Source: Chloroflexota bacterium (GTDB lineage Bacteria > Chloroflexota > Anaerolineae > Anaerolineales > Anaerolineaceae). Taken from it: a stretch of DNA of 50,082 bases. Below, piece after piece: positions 33,885 through 42,110 of the stretch (the first letter of the stretch is position 1; each line of letters begins with the position of its first letter). Location of the stretch: positions 1-50,082 of the forward strand of contig JAAZNC010000080.1 of assembly GCA_012798455.1 (NCBI GenBank). The letters are read 5' to 3'. A model generated the notes under the pieces. It was not told where the DNA came from. It worked only from the letters and a program-made list of their open reading frames with translations, and ran no database searches. The position numbers and the translations under genes were made by a program.

Positions 33885-34622
33885 ATGGGAAATCAACCAA
33901 TATCCAGCCGAGCTGCTCTGCGCGGCGAACCCTCCTACGTGTGGCGCGCCGGGCAGGAACGACGCCTGGATATGATCCGCAATTATGCCAGGGAGCGCCT
34001 GCAGGGTATGATCCTGGAAAATGGCTGCGGGGTGGGCGAATACCTGCAGCGCTTGAGCGAACAAGCGAAGCTGGCGGTGGGATTGGATGTGGACCTGGAG
34101 CGTGTGCTCGAAACCCATCAGAAAGGGCTGACGGTGCAGATGGCAGTGGGTGAAGCGTTGCCGCATGCCGCAGGCACCTTTGATCTGATACTCAGTAATG
34201 AAGTGATCGAACATGTGCAGGATGACCGCCAGGCGGTGGCGGAAATGATACGCGTGCTGAAGCCGGGGGGACGCCTGATGCTTTTCTGTCCCAACCGCGG
34301 CTACCCCTTTGAGACACATGGCATCTACCGCAAGGGTCAATATCATTTCGGCAATAAATTGTTCGTTAATTACCTGCCGGATCGCTGGCGCAACAAGCTG
34401 GCGCCGCACGTGCGCGTGTACCGTAAACGCGATCTGGAAAAATTATTTATCGGCTTGCCGATACGCTTTGTGTACCACACAGTAATCTTCGGGGGCTACG
34501 ATAACATCATCCGCCGCAGCCCGGCGCTGGGTAAGCTGCTGCGCGGTTTTCTGCAGTTTCTGGAAAAAACGCCGCTGCGGGCGTTGGGTCTTTCACACTT
34601 CTGGGTGGTGGAAAAGAGCTAA
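33885..34622 (+). CDS. Class I SAM-dependent methyltransferase
   Basis: The 245-residue protein has the Rossmann-like methyltransferase fold. Motif I is LENGCGVGEY near residues 43-52, an acidic residue closes the next strand (GLDVD), and FDLILSNEVIEHV followed by RVLKPGGRLMLFCPN are the later motifs. The C-terminal 80 residues (basic, aromatic) would select the substrate. GAGGATTATAAC precedes the ATG. It follows the kinase gene by 52 bases and may be co-transcribed. The substrate could be a lipid, quinone or sugar; the sequence does not tell. Confidence 0.85.
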   Translation: MGNQPISSRAALRGEPSYVWRAGQERRLDMIRNYARERLQGMILENGCGVGEYLQRLSEQAKLAVGLDVDLERVLETHQKGLTVQMAVGEALPHAAGTFDLILSNEVIEHVQDDRQAVAEMIRVLKPGGRLMLFCPNRGYPFETHGIYRKGQYHFGNKLFVNYLPDRWRNKLAPHVRVYRKRDLEKLFIGLPIRFVYHTVIFGGYDNIIRRSPALGKLLRGFLQFLEKTPLRALGLSHFWVVEKS

Positions 34623-34666
34623 GTTTAATGGTGTGTTAGAAGTGTATCCTATCTGCTTATTTCAAC

Positions 34667-34761
34667 GTCATCCAGAGGGAGTGTAACGACCGATGGATCT
34701 CTCCATGTCGAGGTTAAAAATGCAGAAAAGTCGCAAAGCAATTTGTCAGTCAATAAACCAA
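34667..34761 (+). repeat. REP-like repeat, long copy 1 (95 bp)
   Basis: Positions 34667-34709 begin with GTCATCCAGAGGGAG and end with GGATCTCTCCATGTC. This 43-bp part matches 35226-35268 with five mismatches. Similarity continues for another 52 bases through AAAAGTCGCAA into GTCAATAAACCAA, the inverted 3' end of the GIY-YIG pseudogene. The repeat therefore includes gene-end sequence. Confidence 0.8.
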
Positions 34762-35035
34762 TCTTTCGCAAGGTCTTTCCACTCGGGATTCAGAGAATTA
34801 ATAAGAGCAAATTTCTTTGCCCTGCTCATGCCCTTGATGGCTTTTTCACGGAGAATAGCGGCGGAAGGGAACGGAAATTCTTCATAGTAAACCAGTCTGG
34901 TGATGTGGTGCGACTGGTGAAACCGGGCAGAGTTTTGTGTTTATGCTCGAAAACACGTCTTTCCAGGTTGCCAATCACACCGGTGTAAAGGATGCGGGAA
35001 TAATTTGCCATGATGTATACGTAGAAAGTTCTCGT
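34746..35035 (-). pseudogene. Decayed GIY-YIG nuclease-like gene (start lost and frameshifted)
   Basis: Reading from 35035 the minus strand gives an ACG where ATG is expected, then RTFYVYIMANYSRILYTG, which is the GIY-YIG motif (YVYI and LYTG), and NLERRVFEHKHK. After GFTSR the frame breaks near 34909, where one base appears to be missing. In the shifted frame the family sequence resumes: LVYYEEF, then AILREKAIKGMSRAKK, then LINSLNPEWKDLAKDW, and a TGA at 34748-34746. The intact protein would have about 97 residues and belong to the small UvrC-like GIY-YIG family. Both ends lie among REP-like repeats. Confidence 0.85.
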
Positions 35036-35133
35036 GTTGACCCCAAACTGTATTTTATATTCAGTTATTCAAAATGGGATGTGTATGGTATGGTAATGGA
35101 TCTTAACCTGCTGGTTGGTTATTCATACAAATG

Positions 35134-35163
35134 GTGAGATGCTTCGCTTCGCTCTGCATGACA
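35134..35163 (-). repeat. REP-like short repeat, inverted copy
   Basis: GTGAGATGCTTCGCTTCGCT and the following CTGCATGAC are the inverted form of the GTCATCCTGAGCGnAGCGAA unit found at 35534 and 36503. Shorter pieces starting with GGTGAGATGC also occur near 35390 and 35450. Confidence 0.7.
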
Positions 35164-35225
35164 CCCCCTCCTTGCCTCCCCGCCAGCAATAGGGGAGGAA
35201 AAAACTACTCGCCTGTTCTCTCAAT

Positions 35226-35320
35226 GTCATCCAGAGGGAGCGCAGCGACCGTGGGATCTCTCCATGTCAAAGTCATAAGCATGGAAAAGTCGCAATGAAG
35301 CAGGTTAGTCAATAGACCAA
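35226..35320 (+). repeat. REP-like repeat, long copy 2 (95 bp)
   Basis: This copy aligns over its full 95 bp with 34667-34761. It includes the inverted codons for Trp-Ser-Ile-Asp-stop at its end, as in the GIY-YIG pseudogene, but the rest of that gene is absent. It looks like the scar of a second GIY-YIG-bearing unit. Confidence 0.78.
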
Positions 35321-35533
35321 AGATTACCCGTGGGTTAAGAGACCAATCTGGCAGTAACTCGACTTACGTACTGGTTTGAGCTTTTCATGGTGAGATGCTT
35401 GTATCTTATTATTTAATAAAGAGAGCGAGGGGAGGGAGAGGAGAACTTGGTGAGATGCAAGGGCAAAGACCCTGTAGCGAAGATATAAATCTCCCTCTCA
35501 TTCTCCCCTGACTGGGAAATCTTTCACCCACCT

Positions 35534-35560
35534 GTCATCCTGAACGCAGTGAAGGATCTC
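35534..35560 (+). repeat. REP-like short repeat, direct copy 1
   Basis: The unit starts GTCATCCTGAACGCAGTGAA and ends GGATCTC. It resembles the start of the long repeats and the copy at 36503. It is followed by AT-rich sequence leading to the next gene. Confidence 0.75.
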
Positions 35561-35612
35561 GTCTTTCGTTGAAAATATCCCTTGAAAAATCTAAACAAAG
35601 AGGATTCGTGTA

Positions 35613-35643
35613 TTGAATAATTATGTAAAATTATTCTATTCAA
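35613..35643. promoter_or_regulatory. Inverted repeat before the AT-rich gene
   Basis: TTGAATA (35613-35619) and TATTCAA (35637-35643) flank an AT-rich core directly before the AAGGAGAG ribosome-binding site of the gene at 35663. It may be an operator or part of the promoter; no clear -35/-10 pair stands out. Confidence 0.4.
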
Positions 35644-35662
35644 CAAGGAGAGATCAAAAGCC

Positions 35663-36409
35663 ATGTTCGTTAATGATTCTATGCTTTCACCGCAAGAATG
35701 GTTTGCGGCTCAATATGAAAGAGCACATGAGCAGTTTACGAAATCAGGTTTTCGTACCTACATGGAAATAAAGTTTTCTCTTCAAAATAGAAAGAAACAC
35801 TTTGATCAGCAAAAATTAACAGAAGCAGTTGAAAAATCTCAAATCCATACGTTTGGGTGGCCAATTGGAATCATCATGGAATCCGATGAACAATTCAGAC
35901 CCAAACCAGCAGACAACGGTATTTATGTTGAGGGGAAAACAGAAAGGAAAGACATCTATAAAGGAACCTATGATTATTGGGCTTTCAACTGCAATGGAGA
36001 TTTTTATCAATTAAAAAGCATCTATGAAGATACAAAAAATACGATCGCTATATTTTTTAATACGAGAATTGTCAGAGTTGCCGAGACCCTTCTCTTTTGT
36101 GAAAAGCTGTATTCAAATTTGGGGTTAGCAGATGAAAATCCATGGGTGGATATTGAAATAAATTATTTTGGTTTAAAGGGCAGACTGCTTCGATCATCCA
36201 ATTTTACACGGCATATTGAAAGAAGGTTTACCGACGAGAATGAAGTTCGAACAAAAGGAACAGTTTCCATTGATTGGATTTCTCCCAAGATCATTGAATT
36301 AACAGAACAATTTGCCTGGCCATTGTTCGTTGTTTATGAGCATTGTGGCATAGACTATGAAATCTATGAGGATATTGTGACCGATTTCATTCATGGAAAA
36401 GTGACGTAA
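35663..36409 (+). CDS. AT-rich gene of unknown function, probably acquired
   Basis: I cannot assign a function to this 248-residue protein. It has no signal peptide or membrane segment. The central part, GTYDYWAFNCNGDFYQLKSI followed by IFFNTRIVRVAETLLFCEKL, recalls the C-terminal region of some AlbA_2/Schlafen-like DNA-binding proteins, but the AlbA_2 domain itself is missing. A strong AAGGAGAG ribosome-binding site precedes the ATG. Codon use is visibly richer in A and T than in the neighbours, and the gene is enclosed by REP-like repeats on both sides. Both points suggest horizontal transfer, perhaps of a defence-related gene; the last step is speculation. Confidence 0.65.
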   Translation: MFVNDSMLSPQEWFAAQYERAHEQFTKSGFRTYMEIKFSLQNRKKHFDQQKLTEAVEKSQIHTFGWPIGIIMESDEQFRPKPADNGIYVEGKTERKDIYKGTYDYWAFNCNGDFYQLKSIYEDTKNTIAIFFNTRIVRVAETLLFCEKLYSNLGLADENPWVDIEINYFGLKGRLLRSSNFTRHIERRFTDENEVRTKGTVSIDWISPKIIELTEQFAWPLFVVYEHCGIDYEIYEDIVTDFIHGKVT

Positions 36410-36502
36410 ATAATCCTCTGTCATAATCAATACTGCCCCCTCTCAATCTCCCCTGCGCGAAGCGTGGGGGAGAAATATAAATTTCATTCCATTGACCCGC
36501 CT

Positions 36503-36530
36503 GTCATCTTGAGCGTTAGCGAAAGATCTC
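36503..36530 (+). repeat. REP-like short repeat, direct copy 2
   Basis: The unit starts GTCATCTTGAGCGTTAGCGA and ends AAGATCTC. With the inverted copy at 36634-36663 it brackets about 100 bases of AT-rich DNA with no gene. Confidence 0.75.
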
Positions 36531-36633
36531 GTTTTTCATTGGAGTTACCTCATCGTAAGTCTATATATAGAGCTCGATAGAATAAAACTCAAGATCGATC
36601 ATTGCGATATATTTAGGAATTGACCTTGCTTGG

Positions 36634-36663
36634 GTGAGATTCCTCGCGGAGCTCGGAATGACG
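36634..36663 (-). repeat. REP-like short repeat, inverted copy 2
   Basis: GTGAGATTCCTCGCGGAGCT and the following CGGAATGACG are the inverted partner of the copy at 36503. A second repeated string, CTCCCTCTCATTCTCCCCTG-like, occurs near 35490 and 36434. Confidence 0.72.
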
Positions 36664-36687
36664 AAAAAAATAAGGTAAAAGATACGT

Positions 36688-37155
36688 TTACGAATTTTCC
36701 TTATACTTGATGATCACTTTCCCATCTACCAGCGTCATCAGCGCACCGGGATTGATGCCATCAATTTCTTCCGTTGTCAGACTGAACCCCAGTTCATCCA
36801 TGAAGGCTTTGGCGTAGCGCGGACCTTCACCGATATACCCAAGTGATAAGAAATGAATATCGTATGCTCCCTGGCGTGGACCGGAATATATCGCGGCTTT
36901 TTCAAAATTAAAGAGAATTTCAAATTTTGGAAAATGGCTTATATATTCCACCGATTGCAGCGCTCCGTAGGCATCCCGATATTGGCGTGCCAGCCTGCGA
37001 TATCCCCGCTCAATGGGACCTTCCTGATTTCCCACCTTACCGGTCTGGTTGTTGAAACCGCATGCCGGGCAATCGGGCATGCCCAACCCATTCCAGTAAG
37101 TGTCATCCCAGCGAAAACTAACCCCACAATGTGAACATGTTGTGATCAATTCCAT
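36688..37155 (-). CDS. Hypothetical zinc-ribbon protein
   Basis: The 155-residue protein opens with a four-cysteine zinc ribbon: CSHC at residues 7-10 and CPAC at 29-32. The rest is a mixed alpha/beta region without a recognised motif (SVEYISHFPKFEILFNFEKA, then IYSGPRQGAYDIHFLSLGYI). No signal peptide is present. It is followed on its 3' side by the REP-like repeats and has no operon partner. The function is unknown; such ribbons often mediate protein or nucleic-acid contacts. Confidence 0.65.
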   Translation of the reverse strand: MELITTCSHCGVSFRWDDTYWNGLGMPDCPACGFNNQTGKVGNQEGPIERGYRRLARQYRDAYGALQSVEYISHFPKFEILFNFEKAAIYSGPRQGAYDIHFLSLGYIGEGPRYAKAFMDELGFSLTTEEIDGINPGALMTLVDGKVIIKYKENS

Positions 37156-37457
37156 GCTTTCCTCCTCTTTTTGTAATGGAACACTATCCTTTCGATCACC
37201 GCTTCGAACATCAATACATGGATGAACATATGTATCGATGTGATTTTACTTCTAAAAATCAATTACACCTGGAAATAAATTCGATAACAGCACACGATAT
37301 TTATCGTGGGAATTTAATGGATTACGGAGATGGTGGAGTCACAGGTGGGTGGCATTCCATTGTTGCCTCTCACATTAAAGTGGTATGTGGTGCCTATGGA
37401 AAGGCACCCTACAGTACCCGCGGAAATTCATCATTCCAATCTAATACACCCACATTT
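37156..37457. other. Intergenic region without a supported gene
   Basis: About 300 bases lie between two minus-strand genes. A plus-strand frame opens here but runs on into the antisense of the methyltransferase gene, so I do not accept it. A 7-bp hairpin, GGTGCCT with AGGCACC (37389-37408), is present but has no T tract. I see no promoter or RNA gene. Confidence 0.5.
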
Positions 37458-38351
37458 TTACTTCACCCGAAAATCATAAATACCATCTTGATACTTATAT
37501 ACCTTTCCGCATTGGGGACAGGGGATATCCTGCGCTTTGGGGGGCAACGGAGCATACCCGCACGCCGGGCATTTGAAGGCGAACTCCTGCAGGGGAGTTC
37601 CCTGCAGAAATATATTTTTCACGAACACGCTGGGAGTGAGCTGCCACAGGGCGCCCGTCCACTGCAGGGCTGCATCCAGCCCTTTTAAAATACCCAGCGG
37701 CACGTGCCGTTTGAGAAAGCCCACCCGGAAATGCGAGACGGTGAGCTGCTGGCGCACCGAGAAACCGGCAGCGCGCAGCCAGCGCCTGATCTGGCGCGGG
37801 TGGAAGTTGAAGTTCAATTCCACGAATTCCACCTGTTCCAGACTATAGGGGCTCCAGCGCTGCTTGCCCAGCAAGTAGCGCAGCATGGCTTTCAGGTTAT
37901 GCTTGTTGGCGAATTCCAAAATGAAGACCGACTGCCCCGCCAGCACCTGGCTGACCTGCTGGAGCGCGACCTCACCCTCTTTGAGATGGTGGATGGTGCG
38001 GATCATGGTGGCGGCATCGAAGACCGCCGGCGCAAAGGGCAGGTTGTAGGCATCGGCTGCCACGTAGCGGTAGCGTGTGCTATCGCCCAGGCGCGCACGG
38101 GCTTGCTCGAGCTGGGTGTGCGAATAATCCAGCAGGGTGATCTCTTCAAAGCCCTGGTAGCGCGGGGTGTTGCGCCCGGCGCCGGCACCCAGTTCCAGCA
38201 GGCGGCTGCCGCTCTTGGGCAGCATGTGTCGCAGTGCAATAGCTTCCACCGCATCTTCGTAAGCGCGTTCGCCTTCTTCCCAGAATACTTGCTGGTAATT
38301 GGAACCTTCGTAATCACAGATGGGTGGTTTGGGCATAGGTCGTGTTTCCAT
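37458..38351 (-). CDS. Methyltransferase with C-terminal zinc ribbon
   Basis: The 297-residue protein has a class I methyltransferase fold: LLELGAGAGRNTPRY is motif I, TLLDYSHTQLEQA follows, then YVAADAYNLPF and ATMIRTIHHL. The last 50 residues form a zinc ribbon of the Trm112-like kind, CPACGYAPLPPKAQDIPCPQ with a CGKVY end. Such a C-terminal ribbon on a methyltransferase may serve for substrate binding. A second ATG lies five codons in. The gene is divergent from the ABC-F gene and has no operon partner. The substrate is unknown. Confidence 0.82.
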   Translation of the reverse strand: METRPMPKPPICDYEGSNYQQVFWEEGERAYEDAVEAIALRHMLPKSGSRLLELGAGAGRNTPRYQGFEEITLLDYSHTQLEQARARLGDSTRYRYVAADAYNLPFAPAVFDAATMIRTIHHLKEGEVALQQVSQVLAGQSVFILEFANKHNLKAMLRYLLGKQRWSPYSLEQVEFVELNFNFHPRQIRRWLRAAGFSVRQQLTVSHFRVGFLKRHVPLGILKGLDAALQWTGALWQLTPSVFVKNIFLQGTPLQEFAFKCPACGYAPLPPKAQDIPCPQCGKVYKYQDGIYDFRVK

Positions 38352-38525
38352 TTGTCAGTTTAAGATCAGCGGTTAAGCATACCCTGTGAAAAAAACACTG
38401 TCAAATTGAAAAAAGGAAACTTTTCTCCCTATGCAGGTGAAAAACATGGTGTCTGACAAGGAAGAGGAAGAAGTGAATTCGAGTACAATTCGTATTCGCA
38501 AGACTGATTTATAAGGAACCGCATT

Positions 38526-40409
38526 GTGTCTCTGATAAGCGCATCTCATCTTTCCAAGTCCTTCGGGGCAGAAGATATCTTCGACGATATCTCGCTCAGC
38601 ATTCCCCAGCATGCCCGCATTGGGCTGGTGGGAGAGAACGGCATTGGCAAGACCACCCTGCTGCGCATGCTGTATGGCATCGAAAGACCCGAAAGCGGCA
38701 GCATCTCGCGCACCAAAGACTTGAAAATGGGCTACCTGCCGCAGGAATCGCGCTTCCATTCTTCACAAACACTGGAACAGGAATGCCGTGCAGCGCTGGC
38801 GGATGTATTTGCGCTGCAGGCGGAGATCGAGCAGATCAGCGAAACGCTGCGTGTGCAACCCGATGCGCAGGGACTGGTACAACGACTGGGCGACCTGCAT
38901 GAACGCTTCGAATGTCTGGGTGGCTACACCATCGATTCGTATATGTTGCGCATCGTGAACGGGTTGGGGTTCGACAAGGCTGATCTCACACGCCCTATCA
39001 CCCAATTCTCGGGTGGTGAGCGCACGCGCGCTTACCTGGCCAAGCTACTGCTGATGAACCCGGAATTGTTACTGCTGGATGAACCCACCAACCATCTGGA
39101 TATTCAGGCCATGGAATGGCTGGAGGATTTCCTGCGCAAATATGACGGTGCGGTGATGATCGTCTCGCATGATCGTTATTTCCTCGATCAAACCGTCAAC
39201 ACCATCTGGGAGATGACGCCTGCCATCGAGATCTACCCCGGTAATTACTCGGATTTCCTGCAGCAACGCCAGGAGCGCATGCAACGCCAGATGAAAGAAT
39301 ACGAGAGCCAGCAGGAATACATTGCCAGGGAAGAAGATTACATCCAGCGCAATATTGCCGGGCAGAACACCGCCCAGGCAAAAGGCAGGCGCCGGCGGCT
39401 GGAACGGCTGCTCAAAGAAGGGCAGTTGGTGCCACCCGTGCGCAAGCACCGTCCCATGGCATTTGGCTTTAAGGATAATCGCAGATCGGGTGATATCATC
39501 CTGCGCACAGAAGATGTGCAAATTGGCTTCAAGGATGAGCATGTCTCGTTGTTTGCCATGCCGGATGTGGAACTGCGGCGCGGTGAATGTGTGGGGGTGA
39601 TCGGACCGAACGGCGCCGGCAAGACCACCCTGTTGCGCACCATTCTGGGGCAGATCCCACCTGTGCAGGGTGAGATCCGGTTGGGAGCCAGCCTGGATGT
39701 GGGTTATTTCGCCCAGGCGCATGAAGATCTGCACCCCGATTGGACGCTCATGCAGGAGATCGAAGCCAACGCCCCCCACATGCTGCCGGCGGATATTCGT
39801 AATTACCTGGGCAAATTCCTGTTCAGCGGCGATGATGTTTTCAAACCGGTCAACGTGTTGAGCGGTGGAGAACGCGGGCGCCTGGCGCTGGCAATCCTGG
39901 CACTGCAGGGCGTCAACCTCATCTTTCTGGATGAACCCACCAACCACCTCGATCTGCCCTCGCAGGAGATCCTGCAGGCAGTGCTGGCAGATTTTGACGG
40001 CACCATCTTGCTGGTGACGCATGATCGCTACCTGTTGGAAGCGCTGGCGACCCATATCTGGATGGTCGACCCGCTTGCCGGGCGGCTGCAGGTTTTCAAA
40101 GGTAGCTACCTCAAATTCCGCAATGCCAGGCACTCATCCGCTGATGATACGGTTGATGAGCACCCGCATAAAACCTCCACCAGCACTAAAAAGCCAGCCC
40201 GCAAGATCAACAAACAAAAAATGACGGAGCTGGAAGTCCGCATCCATTCTCAGGAACAGGCGATCGCGGAGATGGAAGAACAATTGAAACAACCCGGGCT
40301 CGATCCGGACGAAGTTGGCAAATTGGGTGAAAGATACCTCTTTTTACAAAAAGAGCTCGATGATATGATTAGTGCATGGGATGAATATTATGAAAAATCT
40401 GATTCTTGA
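38526..40409 (+). CDS. ABC-F family ATPase
   Basis: ABC-F proteins are soluble tandem ATPases that act on the ribosome E site, some giving antibiotic protection. The 627 residues contain two ABC domains. The first has Walker A GENGIGKT at 36-43, signature FSGGERTRAYLAKLL and LLLDEPTNHLD. The second has Walker A GPNGAGKT near 360 and signature LSGGERGRLALAIL with LIFLDEPTNHLD. The linker between them (QERMQRQMKEYESQQEYIAR) is the P-site tRNA interaction motif. A C-terminal coiled coil follows a Lys-rich stretch, as in Uup/EttA-like proteins. The start is GTG with AAGGAACC upstream. The subtype is uncertain. Confidence 0.93.
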   Translation: MSLISASHLSKSFGAEDIFDDISLSIPQHARIGLVGENGIGKTTLLRMLYGIERPESGSISRTKDLKMGYLPQESRFHSSQTLEQECRAALADVFALQAEIEQISETLRVQPDAQGLVQRLGDLHERFECLGGYTIDSYMLRIVNGLGFDKADLTRPITQFSGGERTRAYLAKLLLMNPELLLLDEPTNHLDIQAMEWLEDFLRKYDGAVMIVSHDRYFLDQTVNTIWEMTPAIEIYPGNYSDFLQQRQERMQRQMKEYESQQEYIAREEDYIQRNIAGQNTAQAKGRRRRLERLLKEGQLVPPVRKHRPMAFGFKDNRRSGDIILRTEDVQIGFKDEHVSLFAMPDVELRRGECVGVIGPNGAGKTTLLRTILGQIPPVQGEIRLGASLDVGYFAQAHEDLHPDWTLMQEIEANAPHMLPADIRNYLGKFLFSGDDVFKPVNVLSGGERGRLALAILALQGVNLIFLDEPTNHLDLPSQEILQAVLADFDGTILLVTHDRYLLEALATHIWMVDPLAGRLQVFKGSYLKFRNARHSSADDTVDEHPHKTSTSTKKPARKINKQKMTELEVRIHSQEQAIAEMEEQLKQPGLDPDEVGKLGERYLFLQKELDDMISAWDEYYEKSDS

Positions 40410-40442
40410 TTACTTCTATCACAACTGAATGAGGAGTTTTAA

Positions 40443-41507
40443 TTGAATAAGAAAAAGGTTGCTTTACTTGCTAACCTTAAGGTGAATGCCCCGCATTGGG
40501 AGGGCATGCCTGAGGACCAATGGGATGATTTAGATTCCGAAAAGACAATTAACTCGATCACGCAAGCTATACGCAACGGGGGTTACGAATGCGAATTTTT
40601 CGAAGGCAACACCAGTTTGGTTGATACTCTGCCGAAATACAAACCGGATATTTGTTTTAACATTTGCGAAGGCTATTATGGCGATTCGCGTGAAGCGCAT
40701 GTGCCTGCCATTCTGGAAATGCTGCGCATCCCCTACACTGGTTCCAGAGTGCTGACCCTGGCACTGGCGCTCGATAAACCCATGACCAAACGCATCCTCG
40801 ATTTTCATGGATTGCCGACCCCACCCTTTCAAACTTTCGAACGTGAAGATGAACCACTCGACCCCACCCTGCGCTTTCCGCTGTTCGTGAAGCCCAGCCG
40901 CGAAGGCACCAGCATGGGAGTGAGCTTGAAATCGGTGGTGAACTCGGAGGAGGAACTGTACGAACAGGTCTGCCATATCTTCAAACGCTACCATCAACCG
41001 GCGCTGGTGGAAGAATACATCGAGGGACGCGAGATCACAGTTGGTATGACGGGTAATCTCAGTGGTCCCATTGCGCGTCGCATCCCGCACGACCCTGACC
41101 TGCCGCGCATCCAATCAGGGCTGCGTTTTCTACCACCCATGGAAGTGGACCTGAAACCCTACCTGCTGACCGATGCGGTGTACAGCAATCGCTTGAAGGT
41201 GGCGCTGGCAGAGGATCTCAATTACATCTGTCCGGCACCATTGGATGAGGATATGGTGGATGAGTTGAACTGGCTGGCAGCCGCGGTGTTCCGCGTGCTG
41301 GGCGCTTTGGATGTGGCACGCGTGGATTTTCGTCTGGATGTGAAGGATAACTGGAAGCCCTACATTCTGGAGATCAACCCGCTGCCGGGTCTCTCTCCCG
41401 GCATTTCGGACCTGGTGATCGCCGCCAGCGCAGATGGCATTGCGCATGACGAACTGATCATGATGATCCTGCAGAATGCCATGGAACGCTACCATCTATT
41501 GAACTGA
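40443..41507 (+). CDS. D-alanine-D-alanine ligase-like ATP-grasp enzyme
   Basis: The 354-residue protein belongs to the ATP-grasp ligases related to Ddl. CFNICEGYYGDSREAHVPAI replaces the N-terminal substrate loop, LALALDKPMTKRIL follows, and LFVKPSREGTSMGVSLKS is the ATP-binding loop. The C-terminal ARVDFRLD and ILEINPLPGLSP hold the Mg ligands and the substrate contact. It could make D-Ala-D-Ala for peptidoglycan, but the divergent N-terminus leaves a related dipeptide ligase possible. The TTG start has GAGGAG upstream. It follows the ABC-F gene by 33 bases and converges with the GerMN gene over 6 bases. Confidence 0.82.
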   Translation: MNKKKVALLANLKVNAPHWEGMPEDQWDDLDSEKTINSITQAIRNGGYECEFFEGNTSLVDTLPKYKPDICFNICEGYYGDSREAHVPAILEMLRIPYTGSRVLTLALALDKPMTKRILDFHGLPTPPFQTFEREDEPLDPTLRFPLFVKPSREGTSMGVSLKSVVNSEEELYEQVCHIFKRYHQPALVEEYIEGREITVGMTGNLSGPIARRIPHDPDLPRIQSGLRFLPPMEVDLKPYLLTDAVYSNRLKVALAEDLNYICPAPLDEDMVDELNWLAAAVFRVLGALDVARVDFRLDVKDNWKPYILEINPLPGLSPGISDLVIAASADGIAHDELIMMILQNAMERYHLLN

Positions 41508-41513
41508 AAGAAA

Positions 41514-42107
41514 TTACCCCCGCAGATCCAGCAGGTCTGATAGCAATGTGTCGTTGATATACACACTGACTGAATCGACTGTGGAGAATTGCAGCGCGAT
41601 GCTGGTGAGCTGCGCTTCAATGCGGGGGATATCACATTCCCCGCCATAGATCAGAGCGCCGGTCAAGCGTATGATTGCCTGGCGGTCGATGATTTCCAAT
41701 GACTCGATCTGCAGATCAGAAAGGTATAGGGCATTATATAAGCCCGATTGCCCGTAAGTGGCATCTGGAGGCAGGTTGAGCAGGGCAGTCAGGGCTGCCC
41801 GCAGCACCGCCTGGGTGGGTTCGATGGCGACTTCAACTGCCATCAGGCTATCACCACAGCCGATCAATTCTCCGGCTGCCCCGTTATCACCCATTGCCAC
41901 CAGGTAGATATTGACGGTTGGTGGTTTGGAGGTGACAGCGGTGGCTTGCAAGGTGGGGGGGATAGTAGGGAGCGGAGTGGCGCTGGGGACTGCCGTGTGG
42001 GTCGGCAGGCTGGTTGCAGTGGCGGTTGGAACCGCCGGGACAGCATTACTGCAGGCGGCGGTCAGGAGCAGCGAGAATAAGAATGCGACCTTTGCCGGTG
42101 TGTGCAT
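41514..42107 (-). CDS. GerMN-domain lipoprotein
   Basis: The 197-residue lipoprotein has a signal peptide with lipobox LTAAC (Cys19) and a long Thr/Pro/Ser-rich linker to about residue 64. The C-terminal part is a GerMN-like domain: NIYLVAMGDNG, then AVLRAALTALLNLPPDATYG with the strand-rich end VDSVSVYIND. GerMN domains occur in germination and cell-envelope proteins and are thought to bind envelope components. It starts 3 bases after the nadE stop and so is the last gene of the nitrilase-nadE run, although the function is unrelated. Confidence 0.8.
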   Translation of the reverse strand: MHTPAKVAFLFSLLLTAACSNAVPAVPTATATSLPTHTAVPSATPLPTIPPTLQATAVTSKPPTVNIYLVAMGDNGAAGELIGCGDSLMAVEVAIEPTQAVLRAALTALLNLPPDATYGQSGLYNALYLSDLQIESLEIIDRQAIIRLTGALIYGGECDIPRIEAQLTSIALQFSTVDSVSVYINDTLLSDLLDLRG

Positions 42108-42110
42108 GCG

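Noticed and set aside
34667-36663. CRISPR array suggested by repeated sequences and a Cas4-like gene
   Set aside because: The repeats are few, irregularly spaced and in both orientations, with no spacers of constant length. The Cas4-like genes lie about 5 kb away in a housekeeping operon.
37389-37408. Small hairpin as a terminator
   Set aside because: The stem is only 7 bp and neither side has a T tract or a gene ending nearby.
37176-37688. Plus-strand reading frame of 170 codons
   Set aside because: Its second half is antisense to the zinc-ribbon methyltransferase, its composition is not protein-like and it has no clear ribosome-binding site.
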